From JASLDZ01 sp038226305 (lineage in GTDB: Bacteria > Pseudomonadota > Alphaproteobacteria > Caulobacterales > Caulobacteraceae), in NCBI GenBank assembly GCA_038226305.1, contig JBBRQN010000013.1, positions 20,023-84,022 of the forward strand: DNA of 64,000 nucleotides. The letters run 5' to 3'. The notes under the pieces were generated by a model. The model was not told the DNA's origin. It did not search any database and was given only the letters and a program-made list of their open reading frames with translations. Position 1 is the stretch's first letter. Each line of letters starts with the position of its first letter. A program made the position numbers and the translations under genes. Shown piece after piece: positions 54,449 to 62,466 of the stretch.

Positions 54449-55626
54449 CCGTTCTCTGAGGAGAGCGAACCCCCGTCGACGTGGACGGATTGGGCTCGAT
54501 CTCCAAGGGCCTGGAAGAGGGTTTTGTCCGCGCCGGTGAGGAAGGCCTGCAGGCGAAGGTGCACGATTTCGTCGAACAGTGCGGCGCGGCGCAGCGGGTC
54601 CAGGTGCGCCGCTGCTTCGTCCAGCAACACTATCGGATTTGGCGGGGAAACCGCACCTTTTTCGGCAAGCGCGGCCGCCGCCCGCGCCAGCCTCGCGCTC
54701 TGTGCGAGCACGAGGTTCAGCACCAGCGCCTTCTGCTCGCCGGTGGAGCCTTCGGCAGCCGGCCGGCCCGTCTCGCGCAGGGTGGCCAGGAGGTCGGACC
54801 GGTGCGGCCCGGTGAGCGCCCGGCCGGCCCCGGCGTCACGCTCGCGGCTGGTGCGAAGGGCCTGGGCGAGGCGCGGGGCGAAGTCGGGATCGACGGCGGC
54901 CCAGTCTCCCGAGAGCGCCAGCTGCGCCATCGGAAACGGCCGGTCGCCCCGATCGTCGATCTCGTCCTGCAGGCTTTGCAGCGCGCGCATCCGGGCGTCG
55001 GAGAGCGCCTCACCGGACTCGCCCATGCGGGCTTCGAGCGCATCGAGCCAGGCGGGGTCGGCGGCACGGTTCGCGTCGCGGGCGTCGGTGAGGATGCGCA
55101 TCCGCTCGCGGGACGCCTTGTCGTAGGCCGCGGCGACAGCGGCGTGGGCGGGCTCGGCGGCCCACACCAGGCGATCCAGAAACCGCCGCCGCTCGGAAGC
55201 AGGCTCCACGAACAGCCGATCCTGATCCGGGGTGAGCCACACGAGGCGGACGTGCTGCGCCAGCCGGGCGGGCGAGACGGTCTCGCCCTCCAGCCGCACC
55301 GTGCGCCGGGCGCCGCCTGCGGCCAGCCCCGCGCCCAGCCGCACGGGCTCGGCCTCCCCGCGCTCGGCCTCCCCGCGCTCGACTTCCACGTGGACGGCCC
55401 AGGCCCCGCCGGGTCGGCCCCCGGCTTCGCGCCGACCCACGTCGGACGCAGGCGCGCCGCGCAGGCCGGAGCCGGGGGACAGGAAGCTGATCGCCTCCAG
55501 CACATTGGTCTTGCCCGCGCCGTTGCGCCCCCACAGCACCACCGGCCGCCCGTCGAGGGCGAGCTCGGCGGAGGCGTAGGAGCGGAACTCGGTCAGGACA
55601 AGGCGGCGGATCACGGCGCGGGGCAT
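54445..55626 (-). CDS. recF: DNA replication and repair protein RecF
   Basis: A 393-residue SMC-like ATPase that helps load RecA at gaps. Walker A is WGRNGAGKTNVLEA, the signature-like region is LLATLRETGRPAAEGSTGEQK, and Walker B IVLLDEAAAHLD. The central part is Arg/Ala-rich with repeated Glu-Ala-Glu stretches. It lies upstream of gyrB with a 4-base overlap. Confidence 0.95.
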
Positions 55627-55850
55627 GGGCGCAACCGTCTTAGCGGGTTCCGCGCAAGACGGCGACGCAGGCGGCGCACCCCGTTCGTAACGCAGATTGC
55701 GGCGTTTTAACTTGGCTGCAAGTGAGCGGAGGCATAAACCCCGCTCAGCCGCTGGGCAGGCATAACCTACTCATGAGCGTGTGTTAATGAGGCAAGTCTC
55801 ACCAATTGGGACGGCCTGCGCAGCGGAAACGATCCATAGGGGATATTATC

Positions 55851-55958
55851 ATGTCTGCAGCTTCCAACCTCTTCCAGCGCACCGCCGATCTCGTGATCGT
55901 GGTGATGCTCGCCGGCCTGCCGCTGGGCGCGCTGGGCTTCATCGCCGGCGGTCTCTGA
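55851..55958 (+). CDS. small membrane protein, 35 residues
   Basis: The frame encodes a polar N-terminus (MSAASNLFQRTAD) and a single hydrophobic helix ending FIAGGL. GGGG lies 9-12 bases before the ATG. The 3' end overlaps the end of the convergent o-spanin gene by 20 bases. It is preceded by a 224-base gap (55627-55850) with no other visible gene. Too short to assign; supported by composition and ribosome site only. Confidence 0.5.
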   Translation: MSAASNLFQRTADLVIVVMLAGLPLGALGFIAGGL

Positions 55959-56214
55959 CCGCGGCATTGTGAGCGTCGGCGACGCTCACAAGCGCGGCCC
56001 GACGGGCCTCGCAGATCGACAGGGCCGCCTCTTGCCTCAGCGAGAAGGCGGCCAGGTCGCCCGCAGTGACCACCGCTTCAGGGGCGGGGCGCGGGCAGGG
56101 CTCGCGCAGGCTCCGCGCCACTGGAACCATCAGGAGCGGAGGCGGCGTCGGGCTGGCGCAGGCGCTCAAGGCCAGCGCGCCAATTCCCGAGCACAGCAGG
56201 ATCGAGCGGCGCAT
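55939..56214 (-). CDS. Rz1-like outer-membrane spanin lipoprotein (nested)
   Basis: A 91-residue lipoprotein: short signal ending in lipobox LSAC, then a Pro-rich segment (SPTPPPLLMVPVA), the hallmark of Rz1 o-spanins. The start lies inside the i-spanin gene in another frame and the gene runs 139 bases beyond it, the classical nested Rz/Rz1 layout. O-spanins join i-spanins across the periplasm to fuse inner and outer membranes in the last step of lysis. It is the last gene of the lysis cassette. A longer start at 56271 would bury the signal peptide and is disfavoured. Confidence 0.75.
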   Translation of the reverse strand: MRRSILLCSGIGALALSACASPTPPPLLMVPVARSLREPCPRPAPEAVVTAGDLAAFSLRQEAALSICEARRAALVSVADAHNAAVRDRRR

Positions 56215-56530
56215 CGGCGCCGTGGGCGGTTTGGACGGCACGGGCGGCCTCCTCTGACTGAATGACGACATGAACGGTTCGGGCGGCGGCGGTATCGACC
56301 GCGCTGGTCGCGGCGGCCTCGACCGAGCCCTGCGCCACCGCGGTGCGGGCGACGGCCTGCGCGGCCACCACCTTCGGTCGCTCAGCGGCGACCCCGTGGG
56401 CCCGGCCCGACAGCCAGATCAGGCCCACCGCTGCAGCGACGATGGCGCAACCTGCGGCTAAGGCGGCGGCCCGCACCGCCAGCGCCTGGGGAAGGGGAAG
56501 GATCTCCGCCAGTCTCTCTGCGAACGTCAC
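56078..56530 (-). CDS. Rz-like inner-membrane spanin
   Basis: A 150-residue protein with one N-terminal transmembrane helix (about residues 17-42: AAALAAGCAIVAAAVGLIWL) and a periplasmic Ala/Glu-rich helical domain (QAVARTAVAQGSVEAAATSA), ending in a flexible Pro/Ala tail. This topology, with an overlapping Rz1-like lipoprotein gene, identifies an i-spanin by architecture rather than sequence similarity. The GTG start overlaps the endolysin stop (GTGA). Confidence 0.72.
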   Translation of the reverse strand: MTFAERLAEILPLPQALAVRAAALAAGCAIVAAAVGLIWLSGRAHGVAAERPKVVAAQAVARTAVAQGSVEAAATSAVDTAAARTVHVVIQSEEAARAVQTAHGADAPLDPAVLGNWRAGLERLRQPDAASAPDGSSGAEPARALPAPRP

Positions 56531-56973
56531 GCGGGGCGCTCCCCGGTGCGCAACTGCTCGGCCAGGCGATGGGCGCGTCGCGGCGTCTGCCGCTGCGCCC
56601 AGGCGCTGTCGAGGATCAGGGCGCTGGCCCGCTCCCAGTCCCGCGCCTGCAGGGCGGCGGCGGCCCGGCGGAAGGCGAGCACGCCGGAGACGCCCATCTG
56701 GAACGCCATCTGCACGATCACGTCCTGGCGCACGTCGTCCAGATCGCGCCACCAGGGGGCCCGGGCGTCCAGCGCGGTGGTGCAGCGGGCGATGTCTGCG
56801 GCCAGGGCGGCGTCGATCTGTTCGGACGTCCACTCCAGGTCGGGCGTCACCTCGCGGCCGGTGTGGCCGACGCCGATGGTCCACGGGGCGCCGCCGGTGA
56901 GAGGGTCGGCGTAGGCGCAGGCCTCACGGCCCTCCTCGCGCTCTATGTCGTGGGGCAGGTGGGGCGTGGTCAC
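56527..56973 (-). CDS. phage-type endolysin, GH24 muramidase
   Basis: A 148-residue T4-lysozyme-type enzyme that cleaves the glycan strands of peptidoglycan. The catalytic triad pattern is visible: E in IEREEGREACAYADP, D in YADPLTGG, and T in WTIGVGHTG. There is no signal peptide, so it needs a holin to reach the cell wall. The GTG start overlaps the holin stop (GTGA), and its stop overlaps the i-spanin start (GTGA), so the cassette is translationally coupled. Confidence 0.88.
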   Translation of the reverse strand: MTTPHLPHDIEREEGREACAYADPLTGGAPWTIGVGHTGREVTPDLEWTSEQIDAALAADIARCTTALDARAPWWRDLDDVRQDVIVQMAFQMGVSGVLAFRRAAAALQARDWERASALILDSAWAQRQTPRRAHRLAEQLRTGERPA

Positions 56974-57245
56974 CGCTCGCACCCCCTGTGAGAGAGAACG
57001 GCGATGGTGGCGTCCTTGCCCTGCGAGCCCTTCGACGAGCCGAAGAAGAAGCCCACGATGGTGGAGACCGCCGACAGGACGCCCACCGCCAGAGTGGTGG
57101 CGAGGTCGCGGTTGCCGGTGGCGAAGGCGGCCCCCAGCGCCGCCCCGAGGAGGAGCACGAGCCCCCCCGCCAGCGCCGTGCGCGCCTGCGGTCGCGGCCC
57201 CCACGGGAAGCGGGGAGGAGGCGGTGGCGACGGGTCGAAAGACAT
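56970..57245 (-). CDS. holin-like membrane protein of lysis cassette
   Basis: A 91-residue protein with a Pro-rich cytoplasmic N-terminus and two transmembrane segments (TALAGGLVLLLGAALGAAF; LAVGVLSAVSTIVGFFFG), followed by GSSKGSQGKD, a motif shared by small membrane proteins beside phage endolysins. It overlaps the endolysin gene by 4 bases. Position and topology indicate a holin. ATG 57245 has GGAG nine bases upstream and is preferred to ATG 57278. The 22-bp shared element begins 58 bases upstream. Confidence 0.75.
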   Translation of the reverse strand: MSFDPSPPPPPRFPWGPRPQARTALAGGLVLLLGAALGAAFATGNRDLATTLAVGVLSAVSTIVGFFFGSSKGSQGKDATIAVLSHRGCER

Positions 57246-57302
57246 GGGCGGCGGCTCCGAAAGGCGAGCCGCCAGCATCCCTCCGCCCCGGGATCAGGGG
57301 CG

Positions 57303-57324
57303 CCGAATGCAATCTCTTCCCCTA
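57303..57324 (-). promoter_or_regulatory. 22-bp repeated element, copy 2 (upstream of lysis cassette)
   Basis: Identical over 22 bases to 3906-3927. In the transcription direction of the lysis genes it ends 58 bases before the holin start. In copy 1 the distance is 70 bases. It is more AT-rich than its surroundings. It probably contains a promoter or activator site that co-regulates the lysis cassette and the DUF2793 gene. Confidence 0.6.
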
Positions 57325-57369
57325 CTTTCAGAAGGTCTCCCTCGCGTAGCGGGGGAGGTCTTCGGAGGG

Positions 57370-58110
57370 CTACATCTTGGTCTTCTTGAAGATGGCTTCG
57401 GGGAGGTGGGTGATGATGGCCATGATCAGGCGCCACACGGGGCGGACGTAGATCACCTCGCCTCCGCCGCGGCAGGCTTTGAGGATGGCGGTCGCCACCT
57501 CCTCCGGCTGGGCGACGAGGGGGCCCTTGAGGTTCATTGAGGCGGTCATTGCAGTGTCGACGAAGCCCGGCTTCACCGTGATCACCCGCACGCCGGTTCC
57601 GGCAAAGCGATGCCGCAGGCCCGACAGAAAGGCGGTGAGCCCCGCCTTGGCCGAACCATAGACGTAATTGGTCTTGCGCCCGCGATCGCCCGCCACCGAG
57701 CTGATGCCCACGATGCAGCCCGAGCCCCGAGCCTCCATCCGGGTGGCGGCTTCGCCCAGGAGGAGCGCCGGGCCGGTATAGTTGGAGTCCATCACCCGCC
57801 GCGCCGTGGCGGGTTGCGCAGCGCTCTCCGCCTGATCGCCGAGGAGGCCGACCACGGAGATCACCGTGCCGGGGAGTTCGCCCAGACGGTCGAAGAAGGC
57901 GGCCGGGTCCATGTCCAGCACGTCGAGTTGCACCGCGCGCGCCGTCACGCCCGAACGCAGGGAGAGATCGGAGACGTCGGCCTCCAGCGAGGCCACGTCA
58001 CGGGCGGCGAGAATGACCCCGCACCCCGCCTTCGCGAACTCCACCGCGATGCAGCGGCCGATGTCGGAGCGGGCACCCAGGATGAGGACGGGGCCTAATA
58101 GTTCGGTCAA
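57370..58110 (-). CDS. DprE2-like decaprenylphosphoryl-2-keto-erythropentose reductase
   Basis: A 246-residue SDR enzyme: cofactor motif LILGARSDIGRCIAVEF, catalytic ISSVAGDRGRKTNYVYGSAK (S, Y-x-x-x-K), and a C-terminus (YVRPVWRLIMAIITHLPEAI) that resembles mycobacterial DprE2. Together with DprE1 it epimerises decaprenylphosphoryl ribose to arabinose. The TTG start overlaps the DprE1-like stop (TTGA), supporting the functional pair. Confidence 0.8.
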   Translation of the reverse strand: MTELLGPVLILGARSDIGRCIAVEFAKAGCGVILAARDVASLEADVSDLSLRSGVTARAVQLDVLDMDPAAFFDRLGELPGTVISVVGLLGDQAESAAQPATARRVMDSNYTGPALLLGEAATRMEARGSGCIVGISSVAGDRGRKTNYVYGSAKAGLTAFLSGLRHRFAGTGVRVITVKPGFVDTAMTASMNLKGPLVAQPEEVATAILKACRGGGEVIYVRPVWRLIMAIITHLPEAIFKKTKM

Positions 58111-59450
58111 AGGCCGAGCCTTTCGGATTGCAGGGAGCGGAATCGCGAGTTCGGATCGACCTTCGCGCGAACCTCGCGGAACCGGTCCAGCTCTGGATAA
58201 CCGCGAAGCATTGACGTTCCCTGACGGGCGTCCTTGGCGAGGTAGAGGCGGCCCCCGTGGTCGGCGACCACGGCGTCGAGCTCCAGCATCAAACTGAAGT
58301 TGGCGGCGGTGGCGGGGAAGTCGAGCGCCAGCGTCCAGCCCTTCATCGGGAACGACAGGGGGCCCGCCCCGCCGTCGGCACCGCCCTCGCCCATTCCCTT
58401 GAGCACCACGAGGAAGGAGCCAGCACCCCTTGCGGCGATGCGGTCGAGCAGCGCCTTCAGCCCGGCTCGCCCGGCCTCGGGGGGGATCACGCACTGATGC
58501 TGCACGAAGCCGTTCGGGCCGTAGATGCGGTTCCACTCGCGGATGGAGTCCAGCGGATAGAAGTAGGGTTGCAGGCCGACGTAGCTGCGGCCCGCAACGC
58601 CGCGGCGGTAATACAGTTCGTTGAAGGCCCGCACGCTGAGCGGGTTCAGGGCGAAGTTCGGGAAGTCGATCGGGATACGCTTGGCGGGGCGCACGGTGGG
58701 CTCGGCCAGGCCTGGGGGCAGTTCGGCGCGGGTGGCGTGCTCGCCGAAGTAGACGAGGGAGCGGCCTTGCCGGGCGCCGGTGGTCAGGCAGTCCGTCCAG
58801 GCCACGGAGTAGGTCGCGTCGGGGCGGCTCTCGAAGGCCTGGAGGGTCTCTTCCAGGTCGCGGCAGACGACGGTGTCCTGCCGCATCGCCTGCGTCTCGA
58901 TGGGGATGAGCGTGAAGGCCAGGCGCAGGATCACGCCGGTCAGGCCCATGCCGCCGAGGGTGGCGTGGAACAGGTCGGGCTCGGCCTCGCGGGAGCAGCG
59001 CCGCACCTCGCCGGTGGCGATCATCAGATCGAGCCAGGCCACGTGGCGGCCGAAGCTTCCGGCACCGTGGTGGTTCTTGCCGTGCACATCGCAGGCCGCC
59101 ATTCCGCCCACCGTCACATACTGGGTGCCGGGGGTGACGGGAGGGAACCAGCCCCGCGGGGCGAACACGGCCACCACGTCGCGCAGGCTGACGCCCGCCT
59201 CGCAGGTGAGGAGGCCGGTGGCCGCGTCGAAGGCGATCAGCCGGGCCTGCCGGGTGAGGTTCAGCACGCCGTTCGGGTTCAGCGCGGCGTCGCCGTAGGC
59301 ACGGCCGAGGCCGCGGGCGATCAGGGTGTCTGAGGCGAGCACGGCGGCGCGCACCTCGCCCTCGTCCCGGGCGAAGCTCTGGACGCAGTCGGCGCGGGGG
59401 AAGCGGCCCCAGCCGGCGAGGGGCACGGGTCGTCGGGCGGGGGCGGTCAA
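58107..59450 (-). CDS. DprE1-like FAD-dependent decaprenylphosphoryl-ribose oxidase
   Basis: A 447-residue flavoprotein with an FAD-binding PCMH domain: GLGRAYGDAALNPNGVLN, TPGTQYVTVGGMAACDVHGK, NHHGAGSFGRHV. The C-terminal FPMKGWTLALDFPATAANF corresponds to the DprE1 region where the mycobacterial enzyme has the reactive Cys387; here that residue is alanine. It should oxidise the 2-hydroxyl of a polyprenylphosphoryl ribose. The start is a TTG 19 bases after the GtrA gene with a weak ribosome site, so coupling is likely. Confidence 0.85.
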   Translation of the reverse strand: MTAPARRPVPLAGWGRFPRADCVQSFARDEGEVRAAVLASDTLIARGLGRAYGDAALNPNGVLNLTRQARLIAFDAATGLLTCEAGVSLRDVVAVFAPRGWFPPVTPGTQYVTVGGMAACDVHGKNHHGAGSFGRHVAWLDLMIATGEVRRCSREAEPDLFHATLGGMGLTGVILRLAFTLIPIETQAMRQDTVVCRDLEETLQAFESRPDATYSVAWTDCLTTGARQGRSLVYFGEHATRAELPPGLAEPTVRPAKRIPIDFPNFALNPLSVRAFNELYYRRGVAGRSYVGLQPYFYPLDSIREWNRIYGPNGFVQHQCVIPPEAGRAGLKALLDRIAARGAGSFLVVLKGMGEGGADGGAGPLSFPMKGWTLALDFPATAANFSLMLELDAVVADHGGRLYLAKDARQGTSMLRGYPELDRFREVRAKVDPNSRFRSLQSERLGL

Positions 59451-59469
59451 GGGCGGCCCGGCTTCAGGC

Positions 59470-59922
59470 TCAGGCGCGGTTGAAGACGAAGCGTCGGTCG
59501 AGCCGGAACTTCACTGCATAGCCGACGGCGAGGCCGAGGGCGCCTGCCACGTAAACGGCCATGTTGTTCTTCGGATAGGCGTGGCCCGCGAACTGCTCCA
59601 GCCCGTAGGGGATCGCCGTCGTGAAGAGCCCGCCCATCGCGTAGAGCGAGAAACGCTTGGCATGGGCGCGGGCGCCGGTGGATCGGTCCTGAAAGATGAA
59701 CCGCTTGTCGAGCACGTACTTGAGGCACAGCCCTGCGGCGGTGCCAACGGCCACGGCTCCGGTGATCTCAAGCGGGCGCCACATGCGAAACAGGTAGGGG
59801 CCATAGTGCAGCACGCCCCACTGCGCCCCGAGGTTCACGGCCGAGGCTCCCACCGCGAACACGCAGTACGCCACGGCGATCTGGGCCGAGCGAGACAGGC
59901 CCCCCGCCACGGTGGCGCTCAC
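59470..59922 (-). CDS. GtrA-family membrane protein
   Basis: A 150-residue protein with four transmembrane helices and the GtrA pattern (AVGTAAGLCLKYVLDKRFIF; AVGYAVKFRLDRRFVF). GtrA proteins are thought to flip or present polyprenyl-linked sugars; in mycobacteria the homologue Rv3789 accompanies decaprenylphosphoryl-arabinose synthesis. It overlaps the UbiA-like gene upstream (ATGA) and precedes DprE1, matching that role. Confidence 0.88.
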   Translation of the reverse strand: MSATVAGGLSRSAQIAVAYCVFAVGASAVNLGAQWGVLHYGPYLFRMWRPLEITGAVAVGTAAGLCLKYVLDKRFIFQDRSTGARAHAKRFSLYAMGGLFTTAIPYGLEQFAGHAYPKNNMAVYVAGALGLAVGYAVKFRLDRRFVFNRA

Positions 59923-61406
59923 AGGCTGACGGCCACGACGATGCCCGACACCACGCCACAGGCCTGGCTCGTGCGGTCGCGCAGGGCGAACACCACGGGG
60001 TCGTCATGCATCTCGCCCCGGTGGGCCTTCATGAGCATGCGGCAGATCCAGAACAGGGTGATGACGCACAGAACCCACAGGCGGTGGGGCGCGCGGTAGA
60101 GGTGCGAGACCTCAGGGCTGTTGAAATACAGCGCCAGAACCAGCACCGCCACGAAGCCCGACGCCGCACCCATCGATCCCACCATCGGCAGGTCGGTCAG
60201 GCGATAGCCCCGGCCCGAGGGATCGCCCTTGCCCGCCAGCACCCGGTCCGACAGCTCGCCGATGCGCTTCACCAGGGCCAGGCTGAGGAAGAAGAACACC
60301 GACAGGGCCTCGAGCCAGGGTGAGATCGGCACGTCGGTGGCCGCCCCCCCGGCGAAGATGCGCGCGCCGTAGAGGCAGGCGAGCGCGATCACGTCCACCG
60401 TCATCACGCGCTTGAGGCCCAGCGAATAGGCCAGGGTCAGGGCGTAGTAGCCGCCAAGCACGGCCAGGAACTTGATGGGCAGGAAGGCCGCGATCACGAG
60501 CGAGGTGATCAGCAGCGCTGGCGCCAGGATCACCCCGCTGAGCAGGGGTGCCCGGCCCGAGGCGAAGGGGCGGTTGCGCTTCCTGTCGTGCTCGCGGTCG
60601 CCCTTCAGGTCGAGGAGGTCGTTGAGCAGGTAGACGCTGGAGGCGCACAGGCTGAAGCTGACGAAGGCTGCCACGCAGGCGCCGAACGTGTTCATGTTGA
60701 ACTGATGTCCCGCCAGAGCCGGTAGGAAGATCAGGGTGTTCTTCATCCACTGGTGCGGACGGATGGCCTTGAGATAGGCCTTGGCCCGCCCGCCCCGCTC
60801 GCTCACAGGGGTCACGGTGAGACCAGCGGAAGCGATGGCGCGCTTCAGCCCGCCCGAAGGGGCGATGACGAAGCCTTCGCGCGCCTTGGCCCAGACGGCG
60901 GTATCCATCGCCGCGTCGCCCACATAGTCGAAGAAGCCCGTGCCGAAACGCTCCACCAGATGCGCGGCCTTGGTGGCGCCGGAGAGGTTGGCACCCCCCG
61001 CCGTGCCCTCGACCCCGTCGAAGAGCTGCAGGTGATCGGCGACGGCGCTGACGTAGCGATGGTCGGAGGCGGAGACGAGGAACGTCTGTCGGCCCTCGGC
61101 GCGGGTGTCGCGCACCATCGCCAGAACAGCCTCGTCGTAGGGAAGCGTGGATACGTCGATCTCGGCCGTGTCGGCGATCTTGGCCTTCAGGGCGGCCTTG
61201 CCGTCCTTCAGGGCGAGAAGCGCGCGACCGGCCTGAACGGGGTCGGAGGCGAGGAGCGACAAGAAGGATTCTATGAGGAGGTCGCTGCGAATCAGCGTGC
61301 CGTCCAGGTCCACGACCAGGGGCACCGTGGCGGGCGCGAGGGCGCCTCGGGCGTCGGGCACACCGGGCACGGCGTCGGCGATCTGCAAGCGGGGAAGTCC
61401 CATCAC
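59919..61406 (-). CDS. HAD phosphatase-UbiA prenyltransferase fusion (DPPR synthase-like)
   Basis: A 495-residue fusion. Residues 1-200 are a HAD phosphatase (nucleophile VDLDGTLIRSDLL; VSASDHRY; FDYVGDAAMDT). Residues 210-495 are a UbiA-type polytopic prenyltransferase with LLNDLLDLKGDREHDRKRNR followed by PFASG. In mycobacteria separate proteins (Rv3807c and Rv3806c) make decaprenylphosphoryl 5-phosphoribose and dephosphorylate it; here both are in one polypeptide. It heads the operon with GtrA, DprE1-like and DprE2-like genes. Confidence 0.85.
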   Translation of the reverse strand: MMGLPRLQIADAVPGVPDARGALAPATVPLVVDLDGTLIRSDLLIESFLSLLASDPVQAGRALLALKDGKAALKAKIADTAEIDVSTLPYDEAVLAMVRDTRAEGRQTFLVSASDHRYVSAVADHLQLFDGVEGTAGGANLSGATKAAHLVERFGTGFFDYVGDAAMDTAVWAKAREGFVIAPSGGLKRAIASAGLTVTPVSERGGRAKAYLKAIRPHQWMKNTLIFLPALAGHQFNMNTFGACVAAFVSFSLCASSVYLLNDLLDLKGDREHDRKRNRPFASGRAPLLSGVILAPALLITSLVIAAFLPIKFLAVLGGYYALTLAYSLGLKRVMTVDVIALACLYGARIFAGGAATDVPISPWLEALSVFFFLSLALVKRIGELSDRVLAGKGDPSGRGYRLTDLPMVGSMGAASGFVAVLVLALYFNSPEVSHLYRAPHRLWVLCVITLFWICRMLMKAHRGEMHDDPVVFALRDRTSQACGVVSGIVVAVSL

Positions 61407-61476
61407 GTCCGCCTATGGCACGGGCGGGGTCAATCCATCGCTAACGCCGCCGCAGCGCGCAAGCGTGACGGGCGCT

Positions 61477-62466
61477 TCAGCGGGGCGGACGGGGCCGAAG
61501 CTCGCGATTCCACGGTGACCAAGGCGTCCACGCCATCGCAGGGAGCAGGGCGCGCAGTCCGAAAGGGGAGCGTCGTCGGGCTGCGAGGATCGCGGGCAGC
61601 CCCGCCCACGCCGCGCGATAGGCCCGCCAAATAGGCCTCGGGAAGCCCCGCCGGATCGCCAGCGCCATGTAGAGGGCGTTGAAGATCAGGTGATAGGGCA
61701 GGAACACCCACAGCCACACGCCCGGCATGTTGCGCCAATAGGTCCAGATGCGGTTCCGGTGCCCGTGGAACAGGGTGAAGTCGCTGGCCCGGCCGGTGAT
61801 GCCGGAGCCCGCGTGGCGCACCACCGCGTCGGACGCGCGCACGCTGCCCCGCCCCATCAGGCGCAGGCGAAAGGCGAGGTCGACGTCCTCGCAGTAGCAG
61901 AAGAACGGCTCGTAGAAGCCGCCCGCGGCTCGAAAGTCAGCGGTGCGGTAGAGGGCGGCGGCGCCGCACGGCCCGAAGATCTCGCCATCGCCCGGAGCCT
62001 GCGCGGCGGGCTTGCCCTCCCCCGCCCGCCAGGCGAGCCCCGCCACGTGCCAGACGTCGCCGACGCCATCCATGATGTGCGGCTCCTCCAGGCGGAGCTG
62101 GAGCGCGCCCACGCTGGCAGCCTGGGGGTTCACGTCGGCGGCGGCGATCATGCGCTCCAGCCACTGAGGTTCGGGCACGGCATCGGGGTTGAGCAGCACG
62201 AGGAACTCGGAGGTCGCGTCGGCGGCGGCGCGGTTGTTGCCGACCGCGAAGCCCAGGTTGCCGCCCATGTCGCGCAGGGTGAACCGGGCGTCGGGCAGGC
62301 GGAGATCGGCGATGGACCGGTCTGCGGAGCCCGGCGGGGCCCCGTTGTCGGCGATCACCGCCTCGAAGTCGCGGAAGGTCTGGGCGGCCAGCGCGTCGAG
62401 GCAGGGCTGCAGGTAGGAGCCGGAGGCGTAGGCGACCACGATCACCCGCGCCCGGATCACGCTCAT
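61477..62466 (-). CDS. family 2 glycosyltransferase (rhamnosyltransferase-like)
   Basis: A 329-residue GT-A enzyme: VIVVAYASGSYLQPCLDALA, DNGAPPGSADRS, GNLGFAVGNNRAA, and the metal-binding region LLNPDAVPEPQW. The C-terminal YCEDVDLAFRLRLMGRGSVR is typical of rhamnosyl-type transferases, which fits the rfbC gene overlapping it (ATGA). The C-terminus has a basic, partly hydrophobic region. It probably adds a sugar to lipopolysaccharide or another surface glycan. Confidence 0.88.
   Translation of the reverse strand: MSVIRARVIVVAYASGSYLQPCLDALAAQTFRDFEAVIADNGAPPGSADRSIADLRLPDARFTLRDMGGNLGFAVGNNRAAADATSEFLVLLNPDAVPEPQWLERMIAAADVNPQAASVGALQLRLEEPHIMDGVGDVWHVAGLAWRAGEGKPAAQAPGDGEIFGPCGAAALYRTADFRAAGGFYEPFFCYCEDVDLAFRLRLMGRGSVRASDAVVRHAGSGITGRASDFTLFHGHRNRIWTYWRNMPGVWLWVFLPYHLIFNALYMALAIRRGFPRPIWRAYRAAWAGLPAILAARRRSPFGLRALLPAMAWTPWSPWNRELRPRPPR

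Noticed and set aside
55939..57324. Lysis cassette as the remainder of a degraded prophage
   Set aside because: All four frames are intact and compact, no other phage gene or decayed fragment is seen around it, and the upstream element is shared with another locus. I favour a domesticated function but cannot exclude this from one window.
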